This document shows, one piece after another, positions 11,376 to 23,017 of a DNA stretch of 64,000 nucleotides. Position 1 is the first letter of the stretch. Each line of letters opens with the position of its first letter. This DNA is from Pinus tabuliformis (taxonomy: Eukaryota; Streptophyta; Pinopsida; Pinales; Pinaceae), in contig CM062819.1 in NCBI GenBank assembly GCA_031772625.1, positions 1,234,938,955 to 1,235,002,954 on the forward strand, written 5' to 3'. The translations under genes and the position numbers were made by a program. The notes under the pieces were generated by a model. That model searched no databases. It was not told the DNA's origin and was given only the letters and a program-made list of their open reading frames with translations.

Positions 11376-12447
11376 AGATTGGGCAGTGCTAGTACTGGTG
11401 TTGTACTAATCTTTTCTTTCAAGGTGTCGAAGGCTTTTCGCTGTTTTCCTCCCCACTGAAACACCTTGTTCAATCTTGTTAAAGCATGTAAGGGAGCTGC
11501 AATTAAGGAAAAGTTAGAAATAAACTTTCTCCAATATTGTGCTACCCCTAAGAAGCTTCTGACTTCTATAGCAGATTTGGGTTTAGGCCAGTTTACAATG
11601 ACTGCAACCTTAGAGGGATCTATATTCAATTCACTACACCCTACTATATGTCCCAAATAATTCAAAGACGTTTTTCCAAATTCACATTTTGAGAGTTTAA
11701 CATAAATATTTTCTCTTTGAAAACATCTAGAGTCTGATTAACATGCTTTAAATGTTCTTCCCATGTTTTGCTAAATATAAGAATGTCATCCAGATATACA
11801 ATAACAAAATCATCAAGAGAAGGTCTGAGCACATCATTCATTACTCTCATGAAAGTAGCAGGAGCATTAGTTAAGCCAAAAGGCATAACCAACCACTCAT
11901 ACAATCCCTGCTTTGTTTTGAAAGCAGTCTTCCATGCATCTTGCTCTGCAACTCTGACCTGATGATAGCCACTATGCAAGTCTAACTTGGAAAAATAAAT
12001 AGCTTCTTTCAACTGATCTAATAGATCATCTATGCGAGGAAGGGGATAACAATTTTTTATCGTTATCTTATTCAATGCTCGGTAATCAATGCACATTCTC
12101 CACGAGCCATCTTTCTTTTTCACCAAAACAATTGGAGACCCACATGGTGATGTGCTAGGTCTGATGAACCCCTTCTCGAGTAGCTCCTGTACCTGCTTCT
12201 TGATTTTTTCATTCTCTAAAGCGAACAACCTATACATTCTGATGTTAGGCAATGGAGCATCTTGCTGCAAATTAATATCATGCACTATTTCCTTTTTGGG
12301 TGGCAAACCTTTAGGTTCTTGAAACAATACATCATATTCTGAAACAACTTTTTCTAAACCAGCTTGCTGTTTAGTGTCACAGCCCTCAAATACATTGGTT
12401 TTATCAGGTTCTTTTCCTTTACAACCATCAGTAAAAATTGTTTGCAT
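11372..12447 (-). pseudogene. Element B reverse transcriptase
   Basis: This copies element RNA into cDNA. Seen in order are the finger motif [20 protein letters not shown], the palm aspartate region [23 protein letters not shown], the catalytic YLDD box ([12 protein letters not shown]), and after a frameshift near 11,665 the thumb LGHIVG...PKSAIEVRSFLG. The YLDD acids are intact. The frames 11,662-12,447 and 11,372-11,665 must be joined to cover the domain. RNase H follows directly, as in Ty3/gypsy pol. Confidence 0.9.
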
Positions 12448-12458
12448 GAATTTACAAT

Positions 12459-12830
12459 TTATTTCATCTGCCTTGAGTTTATGAGAGTATAATTATTCTT
12501 GAGCTTATGAGCTCTTACAATATATTCAATTACATCTTTAACGAGTAGATACTTGTTCTCAGCTCTATAGAAAATAGCTTTTCTATCATACAAGTAAGGG
12601 CTTCCTAAAACAATTCCACATATATCCAAAGGAAATATATCTAACTCAACCTCATCTACAAATGCTGACCCAAAAGAAAACTTAAGTTTACATTGTTTAG
12701 TCACTTGTAGCTTTTCTTTATCACATAGCCAACCTAATGGATATGGTTTCTTGTGAGGTGTGGTTAGTAATCCCAACTTCTTTACAATTGCTTCAGAAAT
12801 TAAATTTACTTGTGATCCACTATCAAACAA
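12459..12830 (-). pseudogene. Element B aspartic protease
   Basis: This cleaves the Gag-Pol polyprotein. The active-site triplet is present in MFDSGSQVNLIS near the start of the frame, and the flap and hydrophobic C-terminal motif appears as CGIVLGSPYLYDRKA. The catalytic Asp is intact. The coding region probably starts upstream, because sequence from the gag zinc knuckle reads through to this point with stops near 12,845 and 12,943. Reverse transcriptase lies directly downstream. Confidence 0.85.
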
Positions 12831-13082
12831 AGTATCAATCTTTTAATGATTGGAAATAACTCGAATATGAAAAAGCTCATGTATTTTTCTCTCATTTTCT
12901 TCATTATCATTAGATTGTGCAGAATTACTAGTAGATGCTTAAGAATTTTTACCTTTTATACCTGTGGCTGCGATTGTTGCTTCATCTCCTGAGTCTGACC
13001 CCAAATCCTTTTGAATATCTACAATATTCTTCTTCTTCTTGCCCTCGAACTTCTTAGGTTTCAAATCCGGATGCAGAATCCA

Positions 13083-13803
13083 GCAGTGTTCATCATCATG
13101 CTCATCCTTCTTACAGTGAGTGCATGAAGACTTGCTTTTCTATACAGTGTTTGTCTTCCTCTCTTTCCATTTATGTTTTCTTTTCTCCTTATATTTGCTT
13201 GCAGTGGGTTTGATGATCCCCCAACTTCTGGTTCCCATTCTTACCTCTAACTTCTAGATGCGTAGCCTGAACGGATACCTCATCTATGCTAGTGGGATTA
13301 AACATGAGGATAATGTGCCTCATGTAGCTGTGTAGACCACCTATATACTTCAACGGAGTCTCAGGTGAGTCTAAAGAAATTCCTAGAATCAAAGCTCTTT
13401 TCCTAAATTCTTGGGTGTAACCTTGTACACTTTTCCCTTTTAGTTGTTGAAGAGTTTTCCAACTCATCATGGCTTGCTGCATGTAGGCTAGTGGATAGAA
13501 TTTCTTTTTAATTGCAGAAACAAATTCACTCCAGATAGAAAGAATCTTACCATGTTTCTTCATGTCATCTTGTGTCCTGCCTTCCCACCATACCAAGGCA
13601 GTGCCTCCAAGGCGTAGGTTGGCCAACTGAATCTTACTCTTGTCTGATTCAATTCTCTGCACTCTGCAATAAACATTAATCTTTCTAATCCAATTATCCA
13701 GCTTCTCTGCATTCAACTCTCCATCATATATTGGTAAATCAAATTTAACATCTAATTTAATCAAAGATGTCTTCTTTTTATTTTCAGGGCTATTAGGAGG
13801 CAT
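13083..13803 (-). pseudogene. Element B gag with zinc knuckle
   Basis: Gag forms the virus-like particle and packages RNA. The frame 13,189-13,803 starts at ATG with MPPNSPENKKK, then FDLPIYDGELNAEKLDNWI and a capsid core containing LGGTALVWWEG and W-S-E-F-V-S-A-I-K-K-K-F, typical of Retrotrans_gag. After stops, a CCHC knuckle CTHCKKDEHDDEHC lies at 13,083-13,124 (C-x2-C-x4-H-x4-C). The start is well supported: ATG lies about 150 bases from the primer site, with no earlier in-frame coding similarity. Confidence 0.88.
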
Positions 13804-13939
13804 GAGAAATTTTTCTTCTTTCCTTTGCCTTTAGAGTGGTCATGGAGGAGAGATTCTTCTACTCCTTATTTTTGCTTTGATCTAGTTAGCATTCAACAAA
13901 AAAATCCAGCACAAGCTTGTCTAACCTTAGTAACCTAGA

Positions 13940-13951
13940 GCTCTGATACCA
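13940..13951 (-). other. Element B primer-binding site (tRNA-iMet)
   Basis: The minus strand reads TGGTATCAGAGC, the standard initiator-methionine tRNA primer site of plant retrotransposons. It lies two bases inside the 5' LTR. Confidence 0.95.
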
Positions 13952-13953
13952 CT

Positions 13954-15385
13954 TGATCTGGAATTTATCCAGGACAAAGAATTAAAGGTATTACAGACTC
14001 ATGTGCATGGATGTCCCTATGTTACTTATGCAACAGATCAATAAGATTGATAGAACACATAGACATTGAGGAAATCAGAGAAAATATAACAGTCAAACAT
14101 GTAAACAAAACAAGTTTAATAAGGAGTTCACCCAAGGCTCCTGGGCTACATCTCTCGGTCCAACCTTTCAGTGGTGGAATCTCTATTATGTTTTCAAGCA
14201 GAGTTTTTACAATAGTGAGCTCGATTCGAGACTCACTAAACAGAATGAAGTTAGTAGGAATGGAGTGCACGAACTCTCCTTACTGAAACTCGACCTCTGA
14301 GGGTCACAATAGTATGACAAGCCTATGCTGAGGAGTTTGCTTGAGAGGTGGAGTACACAGACTCTCTAACTCTCTCTGCCTCTGTCTGGCTCGATGTTGC
14401 CTTCAGGTTAGCTCGGCTTCTACTCTCTGTTTTCTGTAATTATCTTCTTGCATCTTTGTGTGTGCCTCTCTGTGTTTCTCTTCTGTCTCCCCTCTGCTTC
14501 TGTCAGGTCATGGATTTAAAGCCAGTCTATTCTTTGAATGCTCGTTTCGGCTTCCTGGCCTTCTGGTTTCCTTACCTCTATCCATTTGAATTCCTCTGCT
14601 CTGCGTCATCATCACTGGGTAACGCCTCGTAGGGAGGTGGCCACCTGTTTCCAAGCGAATTAGGTGTCAGATTCCTTGAATCATTATTTAATGGCCGTTA
14701 ATTCCATTTTCTTCAAGATCGCTCGTGAACCATGAATTGTTTGCCAACTCATCATCCACGTCAGACTTCAAATCCCCTGTCATCTTGCTTTTTGACCTGT
14801 CAAATTCGGTCAGTCATCGGGACGCATCTTCACCATTGATCTAGGCCCCCTAGATCCTACGGTCATCCTTCATATTAGGCGAACAAGTCACACGATGTTT
14901 ACCCATCCGATGCTGGCGGTTTTCTCTCTCATCTTCCAGACGTGTGTCGCTCGATGTGTGGCATCAGGCGGGACTCAGTCAAAACTGCTTACCGCCTTGA
15001 GGCCTTTCGATATCCTTCCGGTTTGTGGAATCCCATGCTATGGAACCGAAACAGTTACTTTTCCATTTTTCATAGCAATTTCGGGTCCGAGCACTTCAGA
15101 GCTTTCCTTCACTGAGGGGGACACCCTGCGATACGCAATTAGTGCTTAGAAACCACCCCCGTTTCTTGATTGGCCTCCGGTTTTGCCAGTTTGCGTTAGT
15201 GCACGTTACCATGGGCCAACGATCTGCGTGCTCGACCGAGGGTCCTCGTTGCTCCTATCTGGCCACAACTAAAACTGTTACGAGGATTCCTTCTGATAGC
15301 TTTGATTTTTCTAGGACTGAATCTTTTAGCATAATTTGAAACAGTCATGAAAACTTAGAGAGTTTTTAGGATCCAATTCAGATCA
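13954..15385 (-). repeat. Element B 5' LTR
   Basis: It carries TGATCTG at the internal boundary and ends AGATCA beside the CCATC duplication at 15,386-15,390. It pairs with 8,039-9,476. Open frames at 14,348-15,339 lie wholly within LTR sequence and have no recognisable domain. Confidence 0.9.
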
Positions 15386-15390
15386 CCATC

Positions 15391-15812
15391 CTTAGCAAAT
15401 ATCCCTGAGTGTGCGCCACCGATATCCATCCTAAGTTAATCAACAACCGAACTTGGAGTCATGGATCAAAACGTCCGCGTGGAAAGATTCAGCTCACGGA
15501 AATCTCAGAACAATCATCATTGGCAGTGCAGGAATCTGCCTGCCCTGATCATGCTAACTCATAATTAACACTTAGTTTCTCAATTACTTCTAGAAAATTA
15601 ACATAAGTTACAAGAGGTACTTAATAGGCATGAAATCTATGTAAAAATGATTAATAATGCACTTTAGTAAATCTTAATGTAAGATACGAAGCATATGTAG
15701 GAATAGGTAGTTATCTTGGACTAGTGCAGGAAAGAGAGGTTTAAGTCAAGATAAAACAAAGGTTAATGTTTATAGAAGTGGGGTAAAAATAGAAAAATTT
15801 GGGACACCAACA
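15391..15812 (-). repeat. Element A 3' LTR, proximal portion
   Basis: It continues the A LTR after the B insertion and matches 26,436-26,857. The internal boundary is ...CCAACA at 15,812. Just inside, minus strand CTTAGGGATCGAAGGA (15,813-15,828) is a candidate polypurine tract. Confidence 0.85.
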
Positions 15813-15965
15813 TCCTTCGATCCCTAAGCTGTTGTGTGTCCTCACACAACATTTTACCTTCTGCAAAAAAATCCTCAAAAAATGAGTGGCCAACCCTCAA
15901 TCCTGAACTTCAATGCTTATTCTTGCTTTCACTATCTTTGGCTTTTTACCTCAGGCTCTTCTCAG

Positions 15966-17760
15966 CTAATTAGTCACCTTCTTGAGGCATTTGTAGCATT
16001 TGGAAGCTCGATACTTCCATACTTTTACTTGCTTCTTTTGCCTTTTTACCTCTACAAGTAGCTCTACCTCACTTTTCTTCTGCCAATTTTGCTCCTTCAT
16101 GACCTGGTTCAAAGCCTCCAGGTCATGAACTTGCTGCTCCAAATCTACTATTCGGTTGTTGAGGTAGAGAGTGGAGGGTTCCATGCTCAGGTATTCAGGT
16201 GTAAATGTCTTCTCTGCAATGGACTCGAAATAGGTCCCATCGTTGTCAAGGTCAAGGCCATCCAATGTCTACATTATGACGTCGTCGAAGGTTTCTGCAC
16301 TCGGGGTTTCCTTGTCACCGAGGGTTTCGATGCCCTCCACAACCTTCGTGCCAAGGGTTTCAGTACCTTGTGCACTCAATTCCTTATGGTTTTCAATGCC
16401 CTGTTCTTCCAGTTCCTTAGGGGATTTAGTACCCTATCCATTTGACCCAACAGGGGTTTCAGTACCCTGTCTTTCTAAAATAGTAGGGGCTTCAGTACCC
16501 CATTCTTCTAAAACAGCGGGGCTTTAGTACCCCATTCCTCAAAATCATTGAGGGTTTCAATGTCCGGTTCACTAAAATTATCGAGGGTCTCTATATGTTA
16601 TTCCTCTTCATCCTCATGACCCTCTGCTTGGACTTCACCTGTACTCGGTGTCATCTTCCTCTTCCTTAATTTGTTGACAAAAGTTGACAACAATACATCG
16701 TCTTCCACGTTCTCTTCATCTTCCATGGTGTGTGTTGCTACATCTGCAAGCACTGAAAGGTTATGAACTTTAGGGGAAACTTGGGGTGATTCATCAATTA
16801 TAATCGGAGAGCTCAACTGGTTCGTCCCTTGAGAGACTGTCTTCTTCCTCACCGAGGTTCTGGTCTTTCTCTTCTTAGCTGAGGGTGGAGTGTTTTTGAC
16901 AATCTTCCTCCCTGCTTGCACTGGTGTGCTTTCACCTTTCTTCTTGGCAAGAGACGATGTCTCTGCTTTCCTTTTCTTACTTGTACTCGTGCTAGCAAAC
17001 TTCCCTGCACTCCTTGCCCGAAACTCTTTCAGGAATGCTCCCCAGGTTACTCCTTTTTCTTCCAGCTTCTTCTTGACCAGGATTGTGATAAGCCCATGAT
17101 GGTATAGCTTGCTTGCAACTTGGCTTGCATTCCCACTCTACATGCCCTTCGCCATTTTCTCAAGACTTCTAAGTAGGTAGTAAGGGAAATTAATCAATTT
17201 TCCCGACTCGAAGTGCAACAACAGTCGAAGGTGATATACGAATGCCAATGTGTAACGTCCCTCACTAGTCACGAATTTCTGTAGTATGAACAGGAGGTCT
17301 CGCCACTTCTCGATCATGGCACTCTGCGGAAGTCCCTTCCTCCAGTAAACCTTAAGCTTCTTGTCAACCACGAACCGGTGCCATCGTTTCCTCCCGAGCT
17401 GCTCCTTTTTAAACCAATGCTCCCTTGTAAGTGGCAAGCCTGTAGCTTGCACAATAGACTCCTCTGTGACTTCAAACTTCAACGAGCCGACCCTAACTCG
17501 GCCTCCTTTGAATGTCTTCGCGAACTCTAGTACCACAGCCATGTCAAACCCGTCAAACTTCTGTAAAAATGGTAGGAACCCAGATTCTTGCAATAGTGCA
17601 AGACTGTTCTAGTATTCTGCAGTTTTCTCAATATTCTACAAAGACAACGACTCACTCCTTATAGGTCCCATGTCGAACTGCACTTCCCCCTTTCTGGTCA
17701 CAACCTTGAAATAATTCCAGCGAGTGACACCGATGCTTGCCGAGAGCTTTATGCCGGAGG
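15966..17760 (-). pseudogene. Element A 3' accessory ORF of unknown function, homologous to the C accessory ORF
   Basis: It lies between integrase and 3' LTR, in sense with the element. Frame 17,138-17,593 holds the conserved domain: FLPFLQKFDG, FILQKFVTSEGR, FVYHLRLLLHF and FPYYLLRSLEKMAKG, continuing past a TAG with KLYHHGLI. About 50 of 146 residues match the frame at 32,950-33,720. A lysine-rich section (KKRKTRTSVRKK, possible nuclear signal) and an acidic section ending EGHEDEEE follow at 16,598-16,921. Next come tandem 11-residue repeats, then a coiled coil (NNRIVDLEQQVHDLEALNQ) at 15,966-16,265. Several stops and a frameshift break it. It is not gag, pol or a typical env; distant relation to plant mobile-domain or plant-transposon-protein families is possible but unproven. 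Confidence 0.6.
16302..16597 (-). repeat. About nine tandem 33-base repeats coding 11-residue units
   Basis: On the minus strand, between the acidic and coiled-coil parts of the A accessory ORF, the frame reads consecutive 11-residue units with consensus G-(T/I)-E-(T/A)-P-x-x-L-E-x-Q. One frameshift occurs in the third unit and one TAG in the fifth. On the plus strand the same array appears as recurring GGGGTTTCAGTACCC-like blocks. The period matches codons, so the array expanded while coding. Confidence 0.75.
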
Positions 17761-19072
17761 TTCGTCACCGTTCGTCTTTTCAGTCCCACTCACCCGGTCA
17801 TGATGAAAGAAACTCTTCGTATTAGGTGCAGATTCATATCAACCTACTGCAGGGTAGTCATAATGATTGGGTGTAGTGGAGGTTTATGCGGCGGGGGCAT
17901 AACGGTTATAATGATCAGGTTACGGGGTAAGGTAATAATGAACAAGCAATGCGAAATTATTTTAAGGAAGGTGAATACAGGCTATCAGACAACAATACTA
18001 TCCCACAGTCTGCCTTGTAATTTAATCAAGACATACTTCAACACTTATTAAAAAATTTAGATTTCAGAACCCTATACACCTTGCACTTTAAAATTTTTTC
18101 CTAAGTTAGTAAATGATGAAACAGAGTATTAATTGAAACATGCAATGCTATGATATATTAGTACTCATGTGCAGGAAAATAAAGATCCATAAACATCCTT
18201 TATAAGACACTCTTGGACTGTGTGAGTTTTATTTTACACTTTCTTTCACAGTTAGCTGCATTCCTGCACTAAACCTTCTTGCACTACGCGTCTTGCACTA
18301 GGGACTTTTACCAAAAAAAAAAATTCTGATAGAACATAATTCTGTAGTTGGACTAATTTTTTTTGCCTCAATATACAAGAAAAATTTATTCAACATCTTT
18401 TGGTGTTTCATGAGCATGCCTTCTAGATTGAATGCACCAAATTTTGCAATAAATTTATGAGGGAATAAAGAAATGGGAAGGGGGTAATTTTTTTTTGAAT
18501 GGGAAGGAACATTACAACAGGGATTCCAAAAACAATATCACCAAGGGGGATAAATGAAATGGGATGTGGAAAAAATTCAAGGGAAAAGAGGGATTTATTG
18601 AAATCGGGCAAGGGTAGTTTTCTTAGAAGAAATAGGAAGGTAATTCATTGGGGATTTTAGAAAAGAAACTAGTGGGAATTTTCGAAATGGAAAATAGAAG
18701 AAAGGAAAAGTTTTTACCTTGAAATCTTCCTGCACTGGTGCAGGAAAAAGTAATTGCAGTGGGAAGTAAGCGTTTACTTGAATAAAAATTTCCATGCTAG
18801 TTACCCCAAACTTGGGTAAGTGCTCAGTTTCGTGAACCTGCTTCTTCTTGGTGGCAGCCAACATATCTAAAAGATCAAGTAACATTCCCTTTTTATTAAA
18901 ATTTCGATCTTCCTGCCAGCATGCTAGTTTTTAGGTTGATCCTTCTACAATCATGTCAGTCAACTGATTTTCATAATTACAATTTTTTTTTTCTTTTTTA
19001 TACCTTTTATTTTTGTCATTTTTTTTCTTTTTATTTTTCTTTTATTATTTTTTTAATAAGGACAAGAAGGAA
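17761..19072 (-). other. Element A 3' region without recognisable coding sequence
   Basis: This lies between the integrase end and the accessory ORF. It includes an A/purine-rich tract on the minus strand at about 18,970-19,055 and a 96-codon frame (18,595-18,885) beginning MLLDLLDMLAATKKK that I cannot assign. Long 3' non-coding stretches are common in Athila/Tat elements. Confidence 0.5.
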
Positions 19073-20214
19073 TCAAATCTTCGACAGGTTGGTGTTACCA
19101 CCTACCAACTCCTTTTCAAATGGTTGTTGGACTTGCTGCATGAAATCTCCTTTAGTAAGGGGCTGAAAATATACCTTCAATCTATGCCCGTTTACCAGGA
19201 ACACAAAATTTCGTCCATCAATAGTTTTGATTTCTATCACTCCATTTTCGAACACTTTGACCACCTCATAGGGTCCCATCCAGCGTGTATGGAATTTTCC
19301 TTTAAAATATTTGAATCTAGAATTGTAAAGGAGTACCCAATCACCTGGTTGGAACTACTTCATTTGAATGGACTTGCCATGCCACTTCTTGCGCTACTAT
19401 TGATCAAAGATGTTTTTTTGAACAACATCCCTTCGGACTTCATCTAACTCATTCAATTGTAGAAGATGTTGTTGTTGTGCTTTAGAGAGATCCAACCTTA
19501 ATTGGACTGCAGTCCTGAAAGTCTTGATCTGGAATTCTATCGGCAAGAGGACTTGTTTTCCGTACACCAGCTCATATGGTGTGTGTCCTGTGTTGTTTCT
19601 CCAAGTGGTTCGATATGCCCACAATGCTTCCAGTAATTTGTCAGCCCAATCCTTTCTGTGCATATTTACCATTTTTGTGAGGATGGACTCAATCACCTTA
19701 TTCGTGGACTCCACCTGACCATTTGCTTGCAGGTGATACAATGTATATTTCTTGCGCCGTATTTTGTACTGCTACATCACACCCTGTACCAAATTAGAAA
19801 TAAACTGCGGTCCATTGTTAGAAACAATTTCTCTATGCACACCAAATCTAGTAAATATTTCAGTAAAAATAAAATCAACAACAACTCTTTCAGTAGCAAA
19901 AGAAATAACTTTTGATTCTACCCATTTTGTAACAAAATTTGTACAAACCAAGATATGCTTTTTATTTGATGATGTTGGAATTATTGGTCCTACGAAATCA
20001 ATGGCCCATTTTTCAAAAGGCTCAATCATAACCTGAGGACATAAAGGCATTTCATTGGTTTGATTAGGCTGGCCAACTCACTGACAACTATCACACCACT
20101 TGACATATTGTTTGGCATCCTTAAAAAAGGAAGGCCAAAAATAGCCAGCTCGTAACATTTTGTATGCAATCCACTTAACGACGAAGTGAACCTCGCAAGG
20201 TTCATCATGGGCAT
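19073..20214 (-). pseudogene. Element A integrase
   Basis: Four overlapping or broken frames together cover a Ty3/gypsy integrase. Core motifs are EKWAIDFVGPIIP (first acid intact), IVSNNGPQF (second acid is N instead of D), and LQANGQVESTNKVIESI (Glu present). The C-terminal part reads GPYEVVKVFENGVIEI and NGHRLKVY, typical of Athila/Tat integrases, with no chromodomain. Stops near 19,742 and frameshifts near 19,400 and 19,770 break it. The D-to-N change would itself abolish catalysis. Confidence 0.85.
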
Positions 20215-20458
20215 ATTTTAAAATATCAAACACTTCTTCCTCTCTTACACATCTATGGATAATGAGATCTGCTCCAGTGTAAAAGAGGTCTCCTTGGATC
20301 TAGGAATATGCAACACTTTTCTGTATGATATTCTGCTTTTCACAAGTGAATAAATGAGGTGGTAATTTTCCAGTGACTAAATAGCTAGCTATGTTAGCAA
20401 ACCATGGGGATTTTGTTGACACAACTAGGATTATTTAACCTTGAAAGAGAATATGCTA

Positions 20459-20821
20459 CTACATTTGATTTTCTAGTCTATCAACAATAGTAATATTAAA
20501 TTCCTGTAACAATAGTAACCACCTAGTCACTCTACCGCTAGTTAATGGTTTATTCATCAAATATCTTATTTTGGAATGATCAGTATGCACAAAGACTTCA
20601 TATCCTATAATATAATGTCTAAATTTATTAATGGAAAAAATTATAGCTAAACACTCTTTCTTGGTAACTATATAATTGAGTTCGGTGGGTGACAAGCTTT
20701 TACTAATGAAATAAATAGCATAAGATTGTTTGTCTTCTTCTTGTCCTAAAGTTGTGCCAATAGCAGTATCTGAGGCATCAGAGGAAATATGAAATGGCAG
20801 GGACCAGTTTGGTCCTCTCAA
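20459..20821 (-). pseudogene. Element A RNase H
   Basis: The frame reads LPFHISSDASDTAIGTTLGQ, SKSLSPTELNYIVTKKECLA, INKFRHYIIGYEVFVHTDHS and RWLLLLQEFNITIVDR. This is the RNase H order and wording of the Athila/Tat side of Ty3/gypsy. The first catalytic Asp is present. The frame ends before the usual P-x-x-x-A-D-x-L-S-R tail. Confidence 0.85.
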
Positions 20822-20874
20822 AATTGGTGCTTGGACTAATTTTTACTTCAATGTCTCAAAGGACTGTTGGCAAG

Positions 20875-21770
20875 CTATGGACCAAGAAAACTCACTATCC
20901 TTAGCCATAAGTTGGAAAAGGGGGTAGCTATCCTTGAGAAATTCTCAATGAATCTCCTATAGTAGCCCGCATGTCCTAGAAAACCTCTCACTTCCCTTTG
21001 AGTTTTGGGTATAGGGAGACTCAAAATGACTTCTATTTTTGTAGGGTCAACCTGGATACCTTTGTCGAAAATAAGATGGCCAAGAAGCATCCCTGACTTA
21101 CACATTAATCTGCATTTCTTGTCACTCAAGGCGAGATGAGCTTCTTGGTAGCGAAGAAGCACTTTTTCTAGATTCTTGAGGGCTTCCTGAAATGAATCAC
21201 CAAACACAGAGAAGTCATCCATATAGATTTCTACACACTCAAGGTCAACAAAAATAGCCAAGACTGCCCTTTGAAAGGTAGTCGGGGCATTACATAGCCC
21301 AAAGGGAAGCACTCGGTAAGAAAATGTACCCCATGGACATGTAAAAGTGGTTTTGTCTTGATCCTCAGGTGTTATCTGTATCTGGTTATATCTGCTAAAG
21401 TCGTCTAGAAAAGAAAAGTACTTCTTACCAGCAAGGGTATCGAGTACCTAATCGATGAAAGGAAGGGGGAAGTAATCTTTGAGAGTGGCCTTGTTCAATT
21501 CTCTGTAGTCAATACAAATGTGCCATCTCCCATCCTTTCTCGGACTAATACTAATGGAGAGACCCACTGGTTGTTAGAAATGGGATAGATAAAATCAACA
21601 TCTAAGAGTTTTTGCAATCCTTCCTTTACAACATCTCTTAGAGCTGGTTTCATTCACCTTTGGGGTTGTCAGATAGGTTGGGCTCCATCCTGAATATAAA
21701 TATGGCATGTACAAGTTTCAGGAGGGATGCCTTTCATATCTTCATAACCCCATGCAAAGGCATCAAGATG
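20875..21770 (-). pseudogene. Element A reverse transcriptase
   Basis: The C-terminal half is open at 20,875-21,312, with LPFGLCNAPTTFQRAVLAIF, the catalytic EIYMDDFSVFG box (YMDD intact), LSDKKCRLMCKSGMLLGHLI and thumb REVRGFLGHAGYYRRFI. The N-terminal half (21,313-21,770) survives only as pieces in different frames, for example SNNQWVSPLVLVRER. YMDDFSVFG is characteristic of Athila-like reverse transcriptases. Stops and frameshifts make it inactive. Confidence 0.88.
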
Positions 21771-21773
21771 GTT

Positions 21774-22560
21774 TCACAAAAAATTCACAAGATGCTCTTG
21801 CTGGGAAGGATCCAAGTCTGAACTGATATACAAGGATTTACTTGGACTAATCTCAACAAGAGTGGTATCAGGCTCAAGAGTACACAGAGGTGTCGCTAGA
21901 GATGGTGGTGATGGAGGTAGAGAGTCATATCTTTCCTGAAAATCTAGACAAAAAATATGACTCAATGACTCAAAATTAGGCATGGTGTCTATGTTGTTTA
22001 GGAAGTCTTGAATCTCACCCTCCTGTGAGGACTCGACATTATGATGTATCAAGGAAACAGGCTGAGTCTCCTCATCACTACTATAGTCTAACCATAAAGT
22101 GTCTCGGAGCTCCTGAATGGATCTAGCGGGTGGATACAAGGTGACCTTCTTCTTGGAATCTCCATGGGAAATATACATATCACCAGAACGACATCTGATA
22201 TAAGCATCGGTTGTAGCAAGCCATGGTCATCCCAAGATCAAGGGATGTCCTCCCACAGGATTCTTTGGTTGAAGCACAATGAAATCTGCGGGATATTCCC
22301 AAGAGTCTAGGGAAACGACCACATCATCTAGCACCCCTTCCAGCTTGATTTTAGATCTATCTGCTAGTTCAAGCACAGTGGGAGTAGGATGAATATGGAC
22401 CAATCCAAGTTGATCCATGGTTTGCTTGGTCATAACATTAATGGCTACCCGTAGGTCTATAAGTACATTGGAGACAAGGACATCACCTATCTGAACAGAG
22501 ACAATAGGGTTTCCAGGGTCGGTAATTTTCCATGTGCATACACCCCATCATTAACTCTGC
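21774..22560 (-). pseudogene. Element A protease and linker to reverse transcriptase
   Basis: Upstream of reverse transcriptase, frame 22,227-22,433 reads QLGLVHIHPTPTVLELADRS and DFIVLQPKNPVGGHPLILG, which is the latter part of a retropepsin. The active-site segment just upstream reads VLIDLRVAINVMT. The Asp is present, but the following Gly of D-L-G is Arg. The linker frame 21,774-22,178 is acidic and hydrophilic with no domain I recognise. Confidence 0.7.
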
Positions 22561-23017
22561 TGCCCTACCAAAAAATTGAATAGTTTAAGGTTCAAATATT
22601 CTCCTTACTGGCTTCTTGAGACAGAGTTCCCTAATGATTTTTGTACAAATGGGGATCTCTTTAGTAGCTTGGAGCAAAGGTACGCTTATGAAAAGGTTCC
22701 TAAGCTCAGAAGCCAGGCTAGACTCAGGAATGGGGTCTTTCTTGTCCACAACTAACCTCTCTGCATAGGGAGGTCAGTTGGAAGAAGATGGAAAGGGCTC
22801 AGAAGGTACATGGATAAGCTGAATGGTGTCATCTTCTTTGGAATTGTTAGGAGTTTCCTCCCCTCGTTTCTCATTGATAATCACCATAGGCTGCTTTTGA
22901 TTTTATGAGGTTACTACCTTCCCTGATCTCAATTGGAGATCATTGATTCCAACTGGCATAGACTGATATCTGGATGAAGAAAGCAGGTTCATAGAATGGA
23001 TCATTTGTATTGCTTTA

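Larger units (their letters stand above)
8039..15385 (-). mobile_element. Element B: chromovirus-type Ty3/gypsy retrotransposon
   Basis: This 7,347-base element has LTRs at 8,039-9,476 and 13,954-15,385 with termini TGATCT...AGATCA. CCATC lies on both sides (8,034-8,038 and 15,386-15,390). The minus strand carries a perfect tRNA-iMet primer site, gag with a zinc knuckle, protease, reverse transcriptase, RNase H, integrase and a C-terminal chromodomain, which identifies a chromovirus. About 11 differences in the first 132 LTR bases give roughly 8% divergence. Frames are interrupted several times, so it is not autonomous. Confidence 0.92.

Noticed and set aside
13940-13951. Match to initiator tRNA as a possible tRNA gene
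   Set aside because: Only the 12-base primer complement is present at the LTR boundary; there is no cloverleaf.
16089-16527. Plus-strand frames with repeated V-S-x-P-C motifs
   Set aside because: They are the reverse complement of the 33-base coding repeats of the A accessory ORF; the minus strand carries the coherent acidic repeat and coiled coil.
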